Below are positions 34,285 through 46,643 of a DNA stretch of 64,000 bases, piece after piece (position 1 is the first letter of the stretch; every line of letters begins with the position of its first letter). The stretch is from Cercis canadensis. Lineage: Eukaryota; Streptophyta; Magnoliopsida; Fabales; Fabaceae. A model generated the notes under the pieces. The model saw only the letters and a program-made list of their open reading frames with translations. It did not search any database and was not told the DNA's origin. The stretch is taken from positions 479,529-543,528 of the forward strand of contig QAOA01002082.1 of the NCBI GenBank assembly GCA_003255065.1, in the 5' to 3' direction. A program made the position numbers and the translations under genes.

Positions 34285-34374
34285 ATGAATCAATCTATGA
34301 TGATATTTCTCATCGCACCTGGTTGCATGTACGCCATCTTTGCTATCTTGGGCTTATTCTGCCTAGGGAGATGA
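34285..34374 (+). pseudogene. type C gene, truncated to 29 residues
   Basis: The hydrophobic N-terminus is intact (MNQSMMIFLIAPGCMYAIFA, then ILGLFCLGR), with a stop exactly where the glycine tract should begin. The glycine-rich part is gone. It sits just downstream of (convergent with) the intact UPRT gene. Confidence 0.6.
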
Positions 34375-34886
34375 TGGGCAGAAATATCAATCTATGAAAA
34401 TATTTATCATATAACTGCATGTTAATGGGCCAATAGGCAGACTTAGGCCCATCCATTTTGACGGGGCAGGCTTGGGCCGAAAGGAGGCCCAACAACGAGG
34501 TTGCCCTTGGGCTTATCAGTCAGGCCTACTTTTCCATGAGGAAGCCTGACCCAAGATTGTTTCCGCCACTCACTTGACCTCTCATCCCCTTAAAAAAAAG
34601 AAAACAACAGAAAAGGAGACTTGTGGCTAGCAATAGCATGCTTCAAACCCAACTATTTCCTTTCTAAGCATAATAATATTACACAAAATCAAGGCCCTCG
34701 TAAGTTTTGCACAGAATGAGTCCCATCAACTATGAGTTTTCAACAAATATAAGAGAACTCTACAAAGAGGGCCACTGATCAAACATATTGGAAGTTCAGC
34801 AGCCTTCCTGATATTGATGGTAACGTTGGTGTCTCAAAATTGCGGAATATGACGACCAAAACCGGGGCGAAACAAATGAAAATATT

Positions 34887-37800
34887 TCATGTACCATAGC
34901 TTCTGTCCCCGGCATCTCCAAGTCCAGGAATTATAAACCTAGGCAAGATACAAACAGAACACATTACCATGCTGCAATTCCATAAAATTGGCTTAACTCC
35001 TGAAAAAATATAATGTTCATGCACTAACCCTTTGTCATTGACTGTAGGATCAATAATTCCAGTATACACATGAAGCCTGCAAAGTGTCAAAACAAGAAAC
35101 TTAGATTGAAGAAAGAGATCAAATATCGCAGAAAACGAGAGAAAGAGAGACAGAAAGTGAAGAAATTTAAATTAACTCAGTGATTACCCAGGGAACTGCT
35201 CGCTCAACTTTTGAAGGGCTGGAGGGGCAGAGACAGCAGATATCTGCAGTTTCATAGACCAATTAACGCAGCTGCTATAGAAGAAAGAATCTAATTATAT
35301 GAGTCCTACTGGTTTCTGAGAGCATATGTGCCATGTTGAGTGTCAAAAACATCCATCTAATACATCAAGTACCACTAATTAGAGTCACAAAAGATAATAA
35401 AAATTTACAGAAGTTTATATAATGCATAATCAAGACGATTTGCAAAATGACAGCCTGCAATCATGCACCATCATTGCTACACTAAACCCATTAAGAACAA
35501 CAATAAAAATTATTTAGGATTGAATTTGAAAGAAATCTAGTTTCCATAGATTTAGGGACTCTGTTATTTACCACTTTTATCTGCTTGTTGCCAACTCCAC
35601 GGTCCTTCAAGAGACCAAGAGCTGCCACTATGGTACCGCCTGCAATTCATATGAAAAGCAAGGTATATAAAAGACCAAACTCAGACAGTTTCTGGCAAAA
35701 CAGAAATTTCAAATATATGGAAATTAAAATTGCTGCATAAATATTATCATAGTTTGTAAAAAGAGTGTTAAAATTTGAAGATTCTTAGTGAAACAAGCTA
35801 AGCCAACCCCAACTAGGAGGGTTGGTTTGATTCGGCCCATATTGGGTTGATTTAGTCCGAAAGTTTTAGAAAGCATTCCAGTGGTTTAGTCTCAAGTCTA
35901 AAATTTTTGAAACAGAAAGAAACCAACCAAAACATCCCTAGTTTGTACATTATGATAACTCATGTTAACATGAAGAGACGTCAGCTTGAAGTTCAATAGC
36001 ATACAATAATTCAGAAATTAAGCTTCCAACCTTATGCAATTATGCAACCAGATGGAAGTGTGTGCACATGACTTAACAATCAACAAGAACATTCAAGAAC
36101 TTCATTTTGTAAGAAAAAGAGAAGCCCATGTTCACAGATGACATGCGTAAGAGAAAAAGCTCAGAGATACTGGATTATATATACCTGTTGCCAGCATAGG
36201 ATCAACCACAAATACTTTAGCTCCTTCCGGAAATTTCTCAGGTAATCTAGAAATTATATACAGAAATGTGAGATGAAAGTTGCTCCAACATTGACAAGTA
36301 ACAAGCAAAAGCAATAGAAACACATTACTTACTTGTTGAGATAGATGGTTGGCTTAAGTGTTTCTTCATCTCTGCTTATTCCTTTTTCAATTCAGAAAGA
36401 AAAAGGATATAACATTATTATTCAAATTGAGAAACTGATGAGATGAGCTTTAGTTTAAGGAACAAGTAGATCAACAAAATTAAAATCAAGTGTAGTTTTA
36501 ACATGTACTTAACATATCAAACGGAACTATAGGACATAGACATAAAGATAAGTAAAACCAGACATTTTTGCTCAAATTCATGGTTTCCGGATGTGTGTCT
36601 GTGTGTGTGAATTTTAGCCTTCAAATTCCAAGATATGCAATAGTTGAGCATCTTGACTTTGTTAACTACCAAGTCTGAATCTATCCTTACCCAAATGATA
36701 TGTTTTTGTTGCTGGCAAGATTGATGCTGCATGTTCTGCAAGAGCTAGACCAGCCCTCAAGATTGGAATGACCTGTAAAATTAGAAACGGTTCAGGTGAT
36801 AGGTTGCACAAAAGCACTACAGAACAAAAAAGGACTAAACTTATTTTCTTATAAAGTTAATAACGAACAAATATATAAGTAGATAAACATTTTTAATAAT
36901 ATGATACTAACAGCCACAGGCTCCCTCGGATCTATAAACTCGACTGAGGCAACACCCATCGGTGACTGAATTTCTCCTGCAACAGTAGGCTGAAAGCAAT
37001 GAAGGAAAATAATATATTATTGGAAGAGAAATAACCCAAAAAAGATCACATGCGTCAAAATCTCATGTCTTTCAAAAAGGCAGGACTCCATTTCTTTAGG
37101 AGGTTAAAAAAAAAATTCAAGAAAACAGTATATAAACTGAAAGCAAAGAATAAAACCACAGGCCAGTANTTTAGGAGGTTAAAAAAAAAAATTCAAGAAA
37201 ACAGTATATAAACTGAAAGCAAATAATAAAACCACAGGCCAGTACAACAGGAAGCGTATGTTGAGTGGGAGCCATTGTGCGGATATTCTGACTAGCTGAT
37301 AGCAGAAAGTATGACAAGAAACCAGTGTTAATTAATACCATGGTCGAAACTTCTAGTTATTGGCGAGCTCCAGATTCTTGAATCATTGTTTTTGGGTTTT
37401 TCTTTTGCAGGGAGGTGGACGTGGCCAACTAAATTAGGTTAAACTCAAAATACACCTAAAAGCAATATTTTGACAGACTTGGATAGAGAAAGTAAAATTT
37501 GGACAACTATACTAGAGGTATCAGAAAGCAGTTTAACTTATTTCCCTCTTTCATGGTTTGGTGGCTTAATCTCTCATGCTTTTAACATAGAAACCAGATT
37601 ACAAATCATACTCTAGGACAGAGCCATTTGAAGGGAAAGATAATGCACAGAACATGAGAATTTAACTACTTATGAGGCAAATGCAGTACGAAACAGTAAC
37701 TAACCAACCAATCCTTTGAAGCTTCATACATTAGTAGCCTTCCCAACTCAGCCATTGCATTTTCTACAACATTAGAAGCCAAAAGTGTATAAATCAACCA

Positions 37801-38744
37801 TCATGATCAGGACTTTACAAGTCAATTCTGCTCAGGGAAGTAAAAAATCAGAATTATCAACCAACCGTACTAAAAGAACCATAGCTTTGGTGGTTTGAGC
37901 AGTAACAAATTTCACCAACTAAATGCTCCTAAAGCATATGAGGGTTGAAAGAGTATATAGGGCATTATTCAATAATGCTACCCAAAACTAATAAGGAAGT
38001 AATCCTTTAGCTAAAAGAAGTGAGAGTGAGGTGCTCAGTTCATTGTTAATGAAGTTAAAGAAGCAATTCCCACGGTAATTGAAGTCAACAAAATGGATCA
38101 AAAACATAAATTGTTACTTACTAAAGATAGGACAAGGAGTCAGTTCGTTCCTCAGAACTGAAACCCAGTGCTTGATCAAAGGGTGTGGAGGCACGTACAC
38201 CTTCAAAAATCAAACCCATTAAACATAATTATCAATCAATGAAGCTAATTTAAACAATTGACATTCTTTCTGAGGAACCAAACAGACTATAAGCATAAAC
38301 CCCCAAACCAATTTTTTTTATCAGGAACCAAACAGAGCATAAACCCATATAAACCCATGCACTAAAACCAATTGAGAAGGGGAAAACTCACAAGCATTCT
38401 GTGCTCAGAAACCGGCTTCTCCTCGGTGGCCATGTGAGTCCTCACAGCACCACAGCTACGGCGCCGAGCACTGGAAAACAAGATCTGAGTGGCGGAGGGC
38501 ACAAGGAAAAGAGGGTTTTTATAGAATTTAGGAATCTAATGGATGCGTGAATAAAGGTGAGATTCTGTTGTATTAAAAATTTATTAAAATTTATTTTTAC
38601 CTTAGGAGGAGAAGGTATGAGCTTAGCAAGTGAGAGGTGACAAGGATTGGGATTTTGAAACTGAAGCTGACATGTTGACGAAAAACTCGGCGTATCGGAC
38701 GGACAACGAAGAATAAGAGTCGGATTAATGCGGCACGAAGCCAT
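34887..38744 (-). CDS. UPP: uracil phosphoribosyltransferase, plastid type (12 exons)
   Basis: Salvage enzyme making UMP from uracil and PRPP; plant homologues act in plastids. Exons (minus strand): 38601-38744, 38392-38484, 38122-38200, 37705-37763, 36912-36989, 36691-36772, 36333-36381, 36185-36246, 35572-35639, 35188-35243, 35029-35076, 34887-34938. All junctions are GT-AG and in frame, giving 289 residues. The first 60 residues are Ser/Arg-rich and look like a transit peptide. Core motifs: VYVPPHPLIKHW, SPMGVASVEFIDPREP, VIPILRAGLALAEHA, the PRPP-binding VVDPMLATGG, HVYTGIIDP and IIPGLGDAGDRSYGT. It stops right after GT, several residues short of the Arabidopsis UPP end as I remember it. 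An upstream in-frame ATG at 38753 would add three residues. An N at 37169 in intron 4 has repeated flanks. Confidence 0.88.
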
Positions 38745-40927
38745 GCAATGCATTCGCTGTTTTTGAGGAACAAAGACAGTGATTCTAAATTCTGAGTGGA
38801 GATTGGGAACGAGGATGTTATTGCTATATTCGGATTAGACTGGGTATAGCCCGTCTTCTTCCCCTGCAAAATATGGATTTTTTCATTTTATACTTGTATT
38901 TTTTTAGCAAAAACAGAAAAGGATAGGAACAAGACAATTTCAAACACAACCCAAGTAACGATGCTAAAATTTAGGAGGGTCTTAGCAAAGATTTCAACTC
39001 AATGTCTTCTACCGAAATGAGTGATTTCTTACCACGGTTAACTAGAAGACTTGGTTGTGATCACACTATTATTTATCTTTTTTACACTCAGTATTTTTAT
39101 ACTCTTTAAATATGGAACTAATCATCCCTCTTAACAAATGTAATTCTAAAAATTTGAATTTAGAACTTTTGACTGAGAACGTCTTAAAGTTCAACCTATT
39201 TTTACTGAGTCAACACTTTATTAGTTTCATATCGATCTTTGAATTAATTTAAATAAGACCTCTACGATAAAATACTCACTACTCTACAATTTGGGTGTCT
39301 TATTGGATATTTTAATAGTAATTACTTAATAATAACCACATTAGTCCTTAGCAGAGAATATCTCACCTTGAATCTTGCAATTTGTCCATTAAGCTTGGTA
39401 ATTGATCTATCANAACGTCTTAAAGTTCAACCTATTTTTATTGAGTCAACACTTTATTAGTTTCATATCAATCTTTGAATTAATTTAAATAAGACCTCTA
39501 CGATAAAATACTCACTACTCTACAATTTGGGTGTCTTATTGGATATTTTAATAGTAATTACTTAATAATAACCACATTAGTCCTTAGCAGAGAATATCTC
39601 ACCTTGAATCTTGCAATTTGTCCATTAAGCTTGGTAATTGATCTATCACTCTACGTAAGTAGAGAAAAGGACCTGAAAAAAATTATTAATAACTAAAACT
39701 GTCAATGCAATTGAAAATGCCGATACCTGAAAACCATCAGTGAATATATAAAATTAAACTTTGTATGCCCTGAAAGCTTCATAATATCGAAGGGGAGTGT
39801 ACATATAAGGACACCAACAAAGTGACATATAAAGACACTAACATATAGTGACTTATGAAAGACATAAGAAAGACTTCTGCAATCTACATATGGCAACACT
39901 TGGTTCTTGGTTTGCTTTGATTTTAGCTCAAATTATTTGTTGATTAGTGCATGACATATGAATTTTTCTTTATCACAAGGTAGAAAGCGAGCACAATTAT
40001 GTTCAATAATTACATGAGGGGACGGGACAAGATTAAGGTAAATTGACTAATAAAATATACTTTAATAAATTATTTATCAATATGAAACATTGTGTAAACT
40101 ATTTATCAAAATAATGTACTTTCAATTATTTTATTCATGGGACACAGATAAAATGAGTCATGATACTTACAAAGTAGCATGATTTCTTTTTTAGTGTGTC
40201 TATTAATAATTTAATTAAAATTACCCCAAATCAGTAAATAATTTTTAAACTACTCTATTTTATATAAATATTTTGTAAAACCATATATTTTTTAATTATT
40301 TTTGAACTAGTGGTGAGGGACCCAATCTCACCACTTAAGCTGCAGCACTTCTTCTAGTGTATGATATATGAATAAGCTTAAATATTTTAGCAAATATAAT
40401 ACATAAATAACCTTAACATAATACGCATGTGAAGAAAAAAGAAGAGGGAAAAATAATTATAGACCCTACTCATTATAATAATGCATATGAATCTTTTGCG
40501 TGAAGCAAGAAGAAGACTACCCATAACAGCATAGGCGCAACTGAAGATACAGAAAGATGTCACTAGCTCAACCATTTCCTTTTGTCTCATTTTCTTTTTC
40601 CCTACTGTTTGTCTCATTTATTCAATTTGGTAATATATATACCTAAGTGTTGCATCATTTAAAACCTCCATCTTCCATTCTGGGGCTGCAAATGAATCCA
40701 ATATACAAATAACTGCTCTCTTTAAATATTGAAGTTGAAGTCATGTTATACATACGCAATAGAAGTTGGAAGGTGGAGACAGAACATCAAAATAATTACG
40801 TTTGATGTTTAAGTGGCAATGTGGGCCTGTTCATTTTAATTTTATTAATGATCTATAAGAAAGGCAATAAAAGGACAATCAAGTTTTGTTTAAGCAAGTA
40901 TGAGACAAATGGCCAATAATAATTAGT

Positions 40928-41240
40928 GGGCACTATGTTACATCTCCTAGTTGGGTGGGTTTGAATGGGACCCACCTAGTAATTTTAGTGTCATTACGAA
41001 GATCTCAAAAAATTGAGTTATCCAATATGTGTCAGACCACACAGTTACTTATAAAATACAAAAATAACATGATATTAAAAAACGTGGCAAGAAACAATTT
41101 TTTTCAAATTTACTTTAACTGTGTGTTCTAACACATACTAGGTGACTTAATTTTTTGAGATTTTCACAATGACACTAAAATCATACTGTAAATTTCACTA
41201 ATCCCACCTAACTGAAGGAGATGTAGCATAACCCTCACCC
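40928..41240. mobile_element. MITE-like inverted repeat
   Basis: Left arm TACATCTCCTAGTTGGGTGG... and right arm ...TAACTGAAGGAGATGTAGCA are imperfect inverted copies over about 100 bases each, including AATTTTAGTGTCATTA in both arms. No clear target duplication was found, so the exact ends are uncertain. Confidence 0.6.
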
Positions 41241-41851
41241 CAATAATTTTATTGCAATTTTAATTATCATGTGTTCATTCCCCCCTCTCAATTTCTAGCA
41301 GTTTCATGAAAGGTACGTAAAATTTTCTTTAGGTGTTCAATTAATTGATTTTCATAGTCGATAAAACGGTAGTCCATAAGTCATATTTAACTTACCCTAA
41401 AATCATAATATTTGTATAAATTTCATTGTATCATTCTCTTAAAACCAAAGTGCTTTGAGATTGATTGACATGCTTTTATAACAGAGTAACACTGTTTAAC
41501 ATATTGGAAATATGAACAATATTTGGACTTTACACTTGCTAATATAATTAAAGAACATTCTTCAGCAAAAAAAATTGTAAAATCCAACAAATGATTGATA
41601 TATCCTCATGGGAGTGACTTTCCCTTATTATTTGCTCTTTTTACTTCTAAACAAGACACCAATTTTCTTTTGGGCATTATACCAGCGCCGAAAGAAAAAG
41701 TACTGTCCAAAAAGTTGAGAACCCAATACAAACCTGCCCATTTAGAGTAAACAACATATTGGGTTGGATATTTCATTTTTGCTCCTGATTGGGTTGGATA
41801 TTTGTATTGGGTGGATTACAAGGGTCTTAACGAATTGGGTTTCAATTGTTA

Positions 41852-41945
41852 GGCCCACATATACCAAGCTGCGTTTCCCGCGTCTCCAAATTTAGGAACT
41901 ATATACCTACACAAGAGAGAAACAAAACACACTATCATGCTTAGC
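41852..41945 (-). pseudogene. decayed UPRT last-exon relic
   Basis: Resembles 34890-34975 (exon 12 and the start of the neighbouring intron) at roughly three bases in four, including TCTCCAA..TT.AGGAA.TATA and ACACA.TA.CATGCT. It stands alone, far more diverged than the pseudogenes at 20588 and 29531. Confidence 0.5.
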
Positions 41946-42697
41946 CACTAGGTTAGGTGTGATGTAGTGGTGAAGAATTTGGATTGTTTGTGTGAAGTTC
42001 TAAGTTCTATTTTCTTTTTTGGTACTTTATTTACGACTCTAGGTCCAAACATAAAATTTACAAGTTCTAAGAACGATTTCAATTTATTCGGCCACAGGCA
42101 ATTTGGTAAGTTATATTATTTGTGTCAACATAGGCACTTTGACCGAATAAATACAATTGGGAAAGTTAATTACGAAAATGGGGTAGTCAAAAAGGTTATT
42201 ACGGAAATAATGCAGTATGAAAAAAATGGAAAAAAAAAAAATGTTGCGTCAAATGCGGGGCCCACAGACGCATCGTGGGGCCTGCGGCGCTTGCTAACTG
42301 GACGCACCGTGGGGCCCATGGCGCGTCTCTTCTTGTCGTGCACGCCAGCCTTGCGTGTTTGACTGTTGAAACAGAACCCTGCAGTGCCACGTGTCAACTC
42401 CCCAATGAACCATTTGAAGGCCAAACGGGGACGTGACACGTGGCACTTTTTTTGCCCTTTTCTCCTCTCTTCCTTCGCCCTTCCCCTCCGAGTTCCTCAT
42501 TTTGCTTCTTTGTTATTCTCTGCTTCTCTGCTTCCTTGCTTCTCTTTTTTACTTATTTGCTTCTCTTCTTTACTTCTTAGCTTTGCTTCTTTGTTGTTTG
42601 TTCTTCCTCTTGTTGAGCTATAATTTTTTTTTTTCTTGTTACGTTGATTTTGTATCCATTGTAGTAGAAGTTAAATTTTATTTTTTTGGTGTACATT

Positions 42698-42990
42698 ATG
42701 GCGGATGAAGTTGTAGTACCAGGACCACAAGATTCTACTCTGTTGACTGAACAAAATAATCACATATCAATAAAAGTATGGAATACTGGAGTAAGTAATT
42801 TATAAATATTTTTGTTAGAGTATTTTGAATTTGTAGAATATTTTATATTATTGTAAATTTGTTACAAATTATTGTAATTTTTATTCAGGTTGATATAGAG
42901 TTACGTCCTCGATCTCATAGTAATATACGTAGACCTCATCAGATCCTCTATCAGAAAACCAGAAATATCATGCGGAGCAGAAGTCAATAG
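42698..42990 (+). pseudogene. plant mobile domain (PMD) gene fragment
   Basis: Two short exons. 42698-42790 encodes MADEVVVPGPQDSTLLTEQN then NHISIKVWNTG; 42889-42990 encodes VDIELRPRSHSNIRRPH and soon stops. GPxDxSxLxxQxxHxSxxxW is the usual opening of plant PMD/MAIL1-type proteins, which occur both as host genes and within transposons. The rest of the domain (several hundred residues) is missing. The GC-rich leader at 42240-42450 and a pyrimidine-rich stretch precede it. Confidence 0.5.
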
Positions 42991-44362
42991 CAGAACCTCT
43001 AAACCAGAGATTGCTGTGTCTATGTGCTATATAGGTATAACAGAACCTCTTGGAATTCAGAATTCCAACGGAAATTCAATAAATTTCAACATAAATTTTT
43101 CCTTGGAATTCAGATTTTTTCTTGTAGTGGAGGAGGCAAAACCACCCTGAGCTACACATAACAGCCCCCTCGATCATCTCCAGTTTCAAAGGCTTCGGTT
43201 TTTCCATGGGTGATCAATTTTCTGTCGTTGTTTCTTTTTCTTCCCTATGTTGACATAGTTCCTAAAACTGTGGTCGATAACACACAGCTGCAATTAATTT
43301 GCAGCATATGCATGGCTGAAACTTTACGTAAATTCATTGTATTAACGAAGGCTCACCCTCCAATTTAACCTCTACTCCTTCATCTTCACTTAGTTATATC
43401 TAAGCTATTTCAAATTATGGAGAAAAAGAAATAAAAAAAAGAAGCAGGGTGATTGAGTGCTGAGAATTTGTAATCTCAACACACACTTTCTTAAACTTTG
43501 AACTCTTGTTAAACCAAGTCATTTGGAAAGAAACTTTAAGTGATTCAATCAAAATTATAAAATGTAGATTTAACTAAAACTCACACCAATAAGAAAAATT
43601 AAAGTCATTAAGTATAATTTAGTATCGAGAGATTTAGATATTTTGCAGTTGCAGAAGATCTGGAATTAGAATCTGTTGCCATCATGCAATAAAAGAAAAT
43701 GTCACAAGAAAGGGGGCATCTAGGTGCATGTAACACTCAAGAGAATATCTCTTTGAGTACTGTAAAGTCAATCTATTTGGATTCTTTTCTTGGACATTGT
43801 TAGCGGAAACTCTCATGATAGACTGCATTTTTCAAACTAGATCTATGTACATGAACATTATGTTACTCTCTTATTTTGTCTCATTGTGTGTGTCTCTATA
43901 TCGTCCATGAATCACACAAATTAACTATAGTGGCATGGATCATGTTATACACACATACAACATGGAAAGATTCTTTTGACAATGGAGGACAAAGCACCCT
44001 GACAGAGTCCCGGGACTTTGGGAGATTAATGATGCTTAAGCAATTTCAAAATTTTGATGTCTTTTCTTGTGATTGCTTGCATCTTATCATTCATTGACTT
44101 CAATTAGCAAACATAAATTATTAAATTATGCGCACTGCCATTATTTTACATCTTATTTTGCTGATTCACATCTTATTTAATGTCTAAATATGATATAGAC
44201 TAATTTTTTTTTAAAAAAAAATTGATGGATCATAATATTGTATTGTGGCTTTATTTTTTATTTTTAATTTGAGTATGATTAAGAATGTGTATTTATGGTA
44301 ATAGAAATATTTCAAATAATTGTGTGTGTGAAAATCCAACCTAAAATAATTTTGAAAAATAC

Positions 44363-44393
<31 letters not shown>

Positions 44394-46640
44394 ACATGAT
44401 TCACCATGGAATTTATAATAATACATCAACTACAACTAATTTAAACCTTTCTGAATCGTGTGATGTCGTTGTTTCAATTCCTTCTTCCAGTATTATTGAA
44501 TATTAAGATATGCCTGTGAACCTAGTATCATAGCCATCTAGATTCATCCTAAAATTATTATGGTGATGGAAAATCCATGAGTCAGCCGTCAAAAGCAAGA
44601 AAAAACTTAACTTTAATTGTCTGTTGAAACTTCAAAGAAATAAATTGGCACATTTAATAAACTATTTTGACAGCATCCTAAAGCCTTGAAATCAAATATG
44701 TTCCACAAGAATGAGAGGTTTGACTGAAAGAAAACTTAGCCATCTCTAAGCAATACCAATCTTAAATCTCTCTTGCGTATGTAGTGGTAGGAGATGGAGG
44801 TATATATATATACCTATCAGAATTCATGTTCATGTCCAAAAAAGAATCAGATTTATGCTAATTAATATTAATTTTTAATTACAAAATTGCTCATTATGAT
44901 TGGTCAATTATTAAGAAAATGGAACTCCACTTAATAAAAGTTAGAAAGAGGAGATCATGATTAGTTAATTTTATAAACTTTTGTATTAAATAATGATAAT
45001 TTAGTCTATATTATATTTAGATATTAAATAAGGTGTGACATTAGTAAAATAAGGTGTAGGAATAGTGACTTCCCATAAAAAATTATATATGTATGTTGAA
45101 ATAAGAAAACAAAGAAGAAAGATTAATTGATTTTTTTTTTAATTTATATCATGATATTTTAGGTTTATCTTTATCTTTTTTCTTCTAAAGGAATCTATTT
45201 TTTTAAAAAATAAAATTACTCAATAATAAGGTGATGTGGGTGAGAAATTTTGACATATGCAAGTGTAAAACTAAATTTACCACTAATATTATAAAATTTT
45301 AGAAAAGTTGATGAGAGATTAAAGGAGGAATTTTGAGAAATCAAATGAACCTTCTACCCTTCTTTTAAGAACTGTGAAAAAAAAATTGAAATATAAAAAA
45401 AAGTTAAAATAAATCTAGAGTGAGTTTAACTACATATTCAAAACAATTAGTTTTATATTAAAATGCATAATATAGGTCATACATAAAAAAAAATACTATA
45501 TATTCCATGAAAACATTTCCATCTATCTCTTGCTATGCATTTTAACAAGGAAAAATGGTTTTAAGGGTGTGATAGCCTACTAAATATGCATGTATAAAAA
45601 AAAGATTATGTTGACTATGCCTCTTTATTTTTTTAACTTATCATGTCATGTATCGTGCTCCTACCATCTACCTTGTGGAATATCTTTTTCTTTATTTTTC
45701 AAAGATCTCTTACTTGCTTTCAATCTTCAACATCATACATCTGGATCATTTCAATTCCCCAATTTGGGGAAAGAATCGTGAATCATTTTGCTTTCTGGAT
45801 CGTCAACTTATAATGCAATGGCAATAATAGACATTCTTTTCGGCGAATGAGAGCTCACTTCGTGTTATTACAAGGTTCAACAGATACTTTTGATTAAACA
45901 AGAGAAAACGACGTGTATAAGGCTCCAAAAGGAACAGAGAAAACGACACTCACTAGCCATGTGACGACAAGTAAAAAGGTCCAAAACAAGGGACAGATCA
46001 CGAGTCGTCATCTTCTCTTCCGTGCAGACTTCGCCATTAACCTCAACTGCACAAATGGTGGCCGGGGCCCGGAGGTCCAGTGTTTCTCAACCGCAAAAAA
46101 AACAGTCCACTGCGGCTCTGCCTAGGTTTGCAATGCTACTTTAAAATAAGATTTTTATTTTGTACATCGAGTTTAAGGTTTTACACAAATGATTTGATTA
46201 ATGTCTTTTAGGGATAAATAATTTATAAATTTTATTTTAATTATGATCTAATCGATATTAGATACTTTTTTATGATTAAATTTTATAGAAAAATATACAA
46301 ATATTAAACTAACTAGGAGTATTATTTATTATAAAGATGATAATTCATTTTATATCTATTATGATTTTACATTAAAAAAATTCATTTTAAAATGTAAAAA
46401 TAGCTTACGTTGTAATATTTAACTAATTTAAAAATATTTAATATTTTACTCTTACTACGATCGGAATATCTTGATTATTTGTAATGGTTGGTGGTTAGAC
46501 CTTGTTTTCCTTTTAAGTCTTTCACTTCCTTTCTATGTTGGTGTTGTTGAGTCATTCTTGTGTTGCTTTGTTTTTAAGGATTTTCTTTTTTGTATATTGA
46601 TGTCACAAAAGTTTGAATCGTTGATTTCTTATAAACTATT
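42991..46640. other. intergenic, no gene seen
   Basis: AT-rich. An (AAG)n run lies at 44367-44391 and many A/T homopolymers are present. A short GC-richer stretch at 45990-46130 has frames on the plus strand, none recognisable. Confidence 0.6.
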
Positions 46641-46643
46641 TAA

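Larger units (their letters stand above)
38760..42690. other. intergenic; upstream of UPRT, no gene seen
   Basis: 39180-39412 and 39414-39650 are the same sequence on either side of an N, probably one locus. An inverted-repeat element lies at 40928-41240 and a decayed UPRT relic at 41852-41945. The rest is AT-rich without recognisable genes. A GC-rich stretch (42240-42450) precedes the gene fragment at 42698. Confidence 0.7.

Noticed and set aside
42170..42708. Several frames across the GC-rich island and the T/C-rich stretch
   Set aside because: Composition-driven; the only frame with a recognisable motif is the PMD start at 42698.
45913..46125. 70-residue frame in a GC-richer stretch, and a second frame starting MVAGARRSSVSQ at 46054
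   Set aside because: Could be an orphan first exon, but nothing downstream continues it and I cannot recognise either frame.
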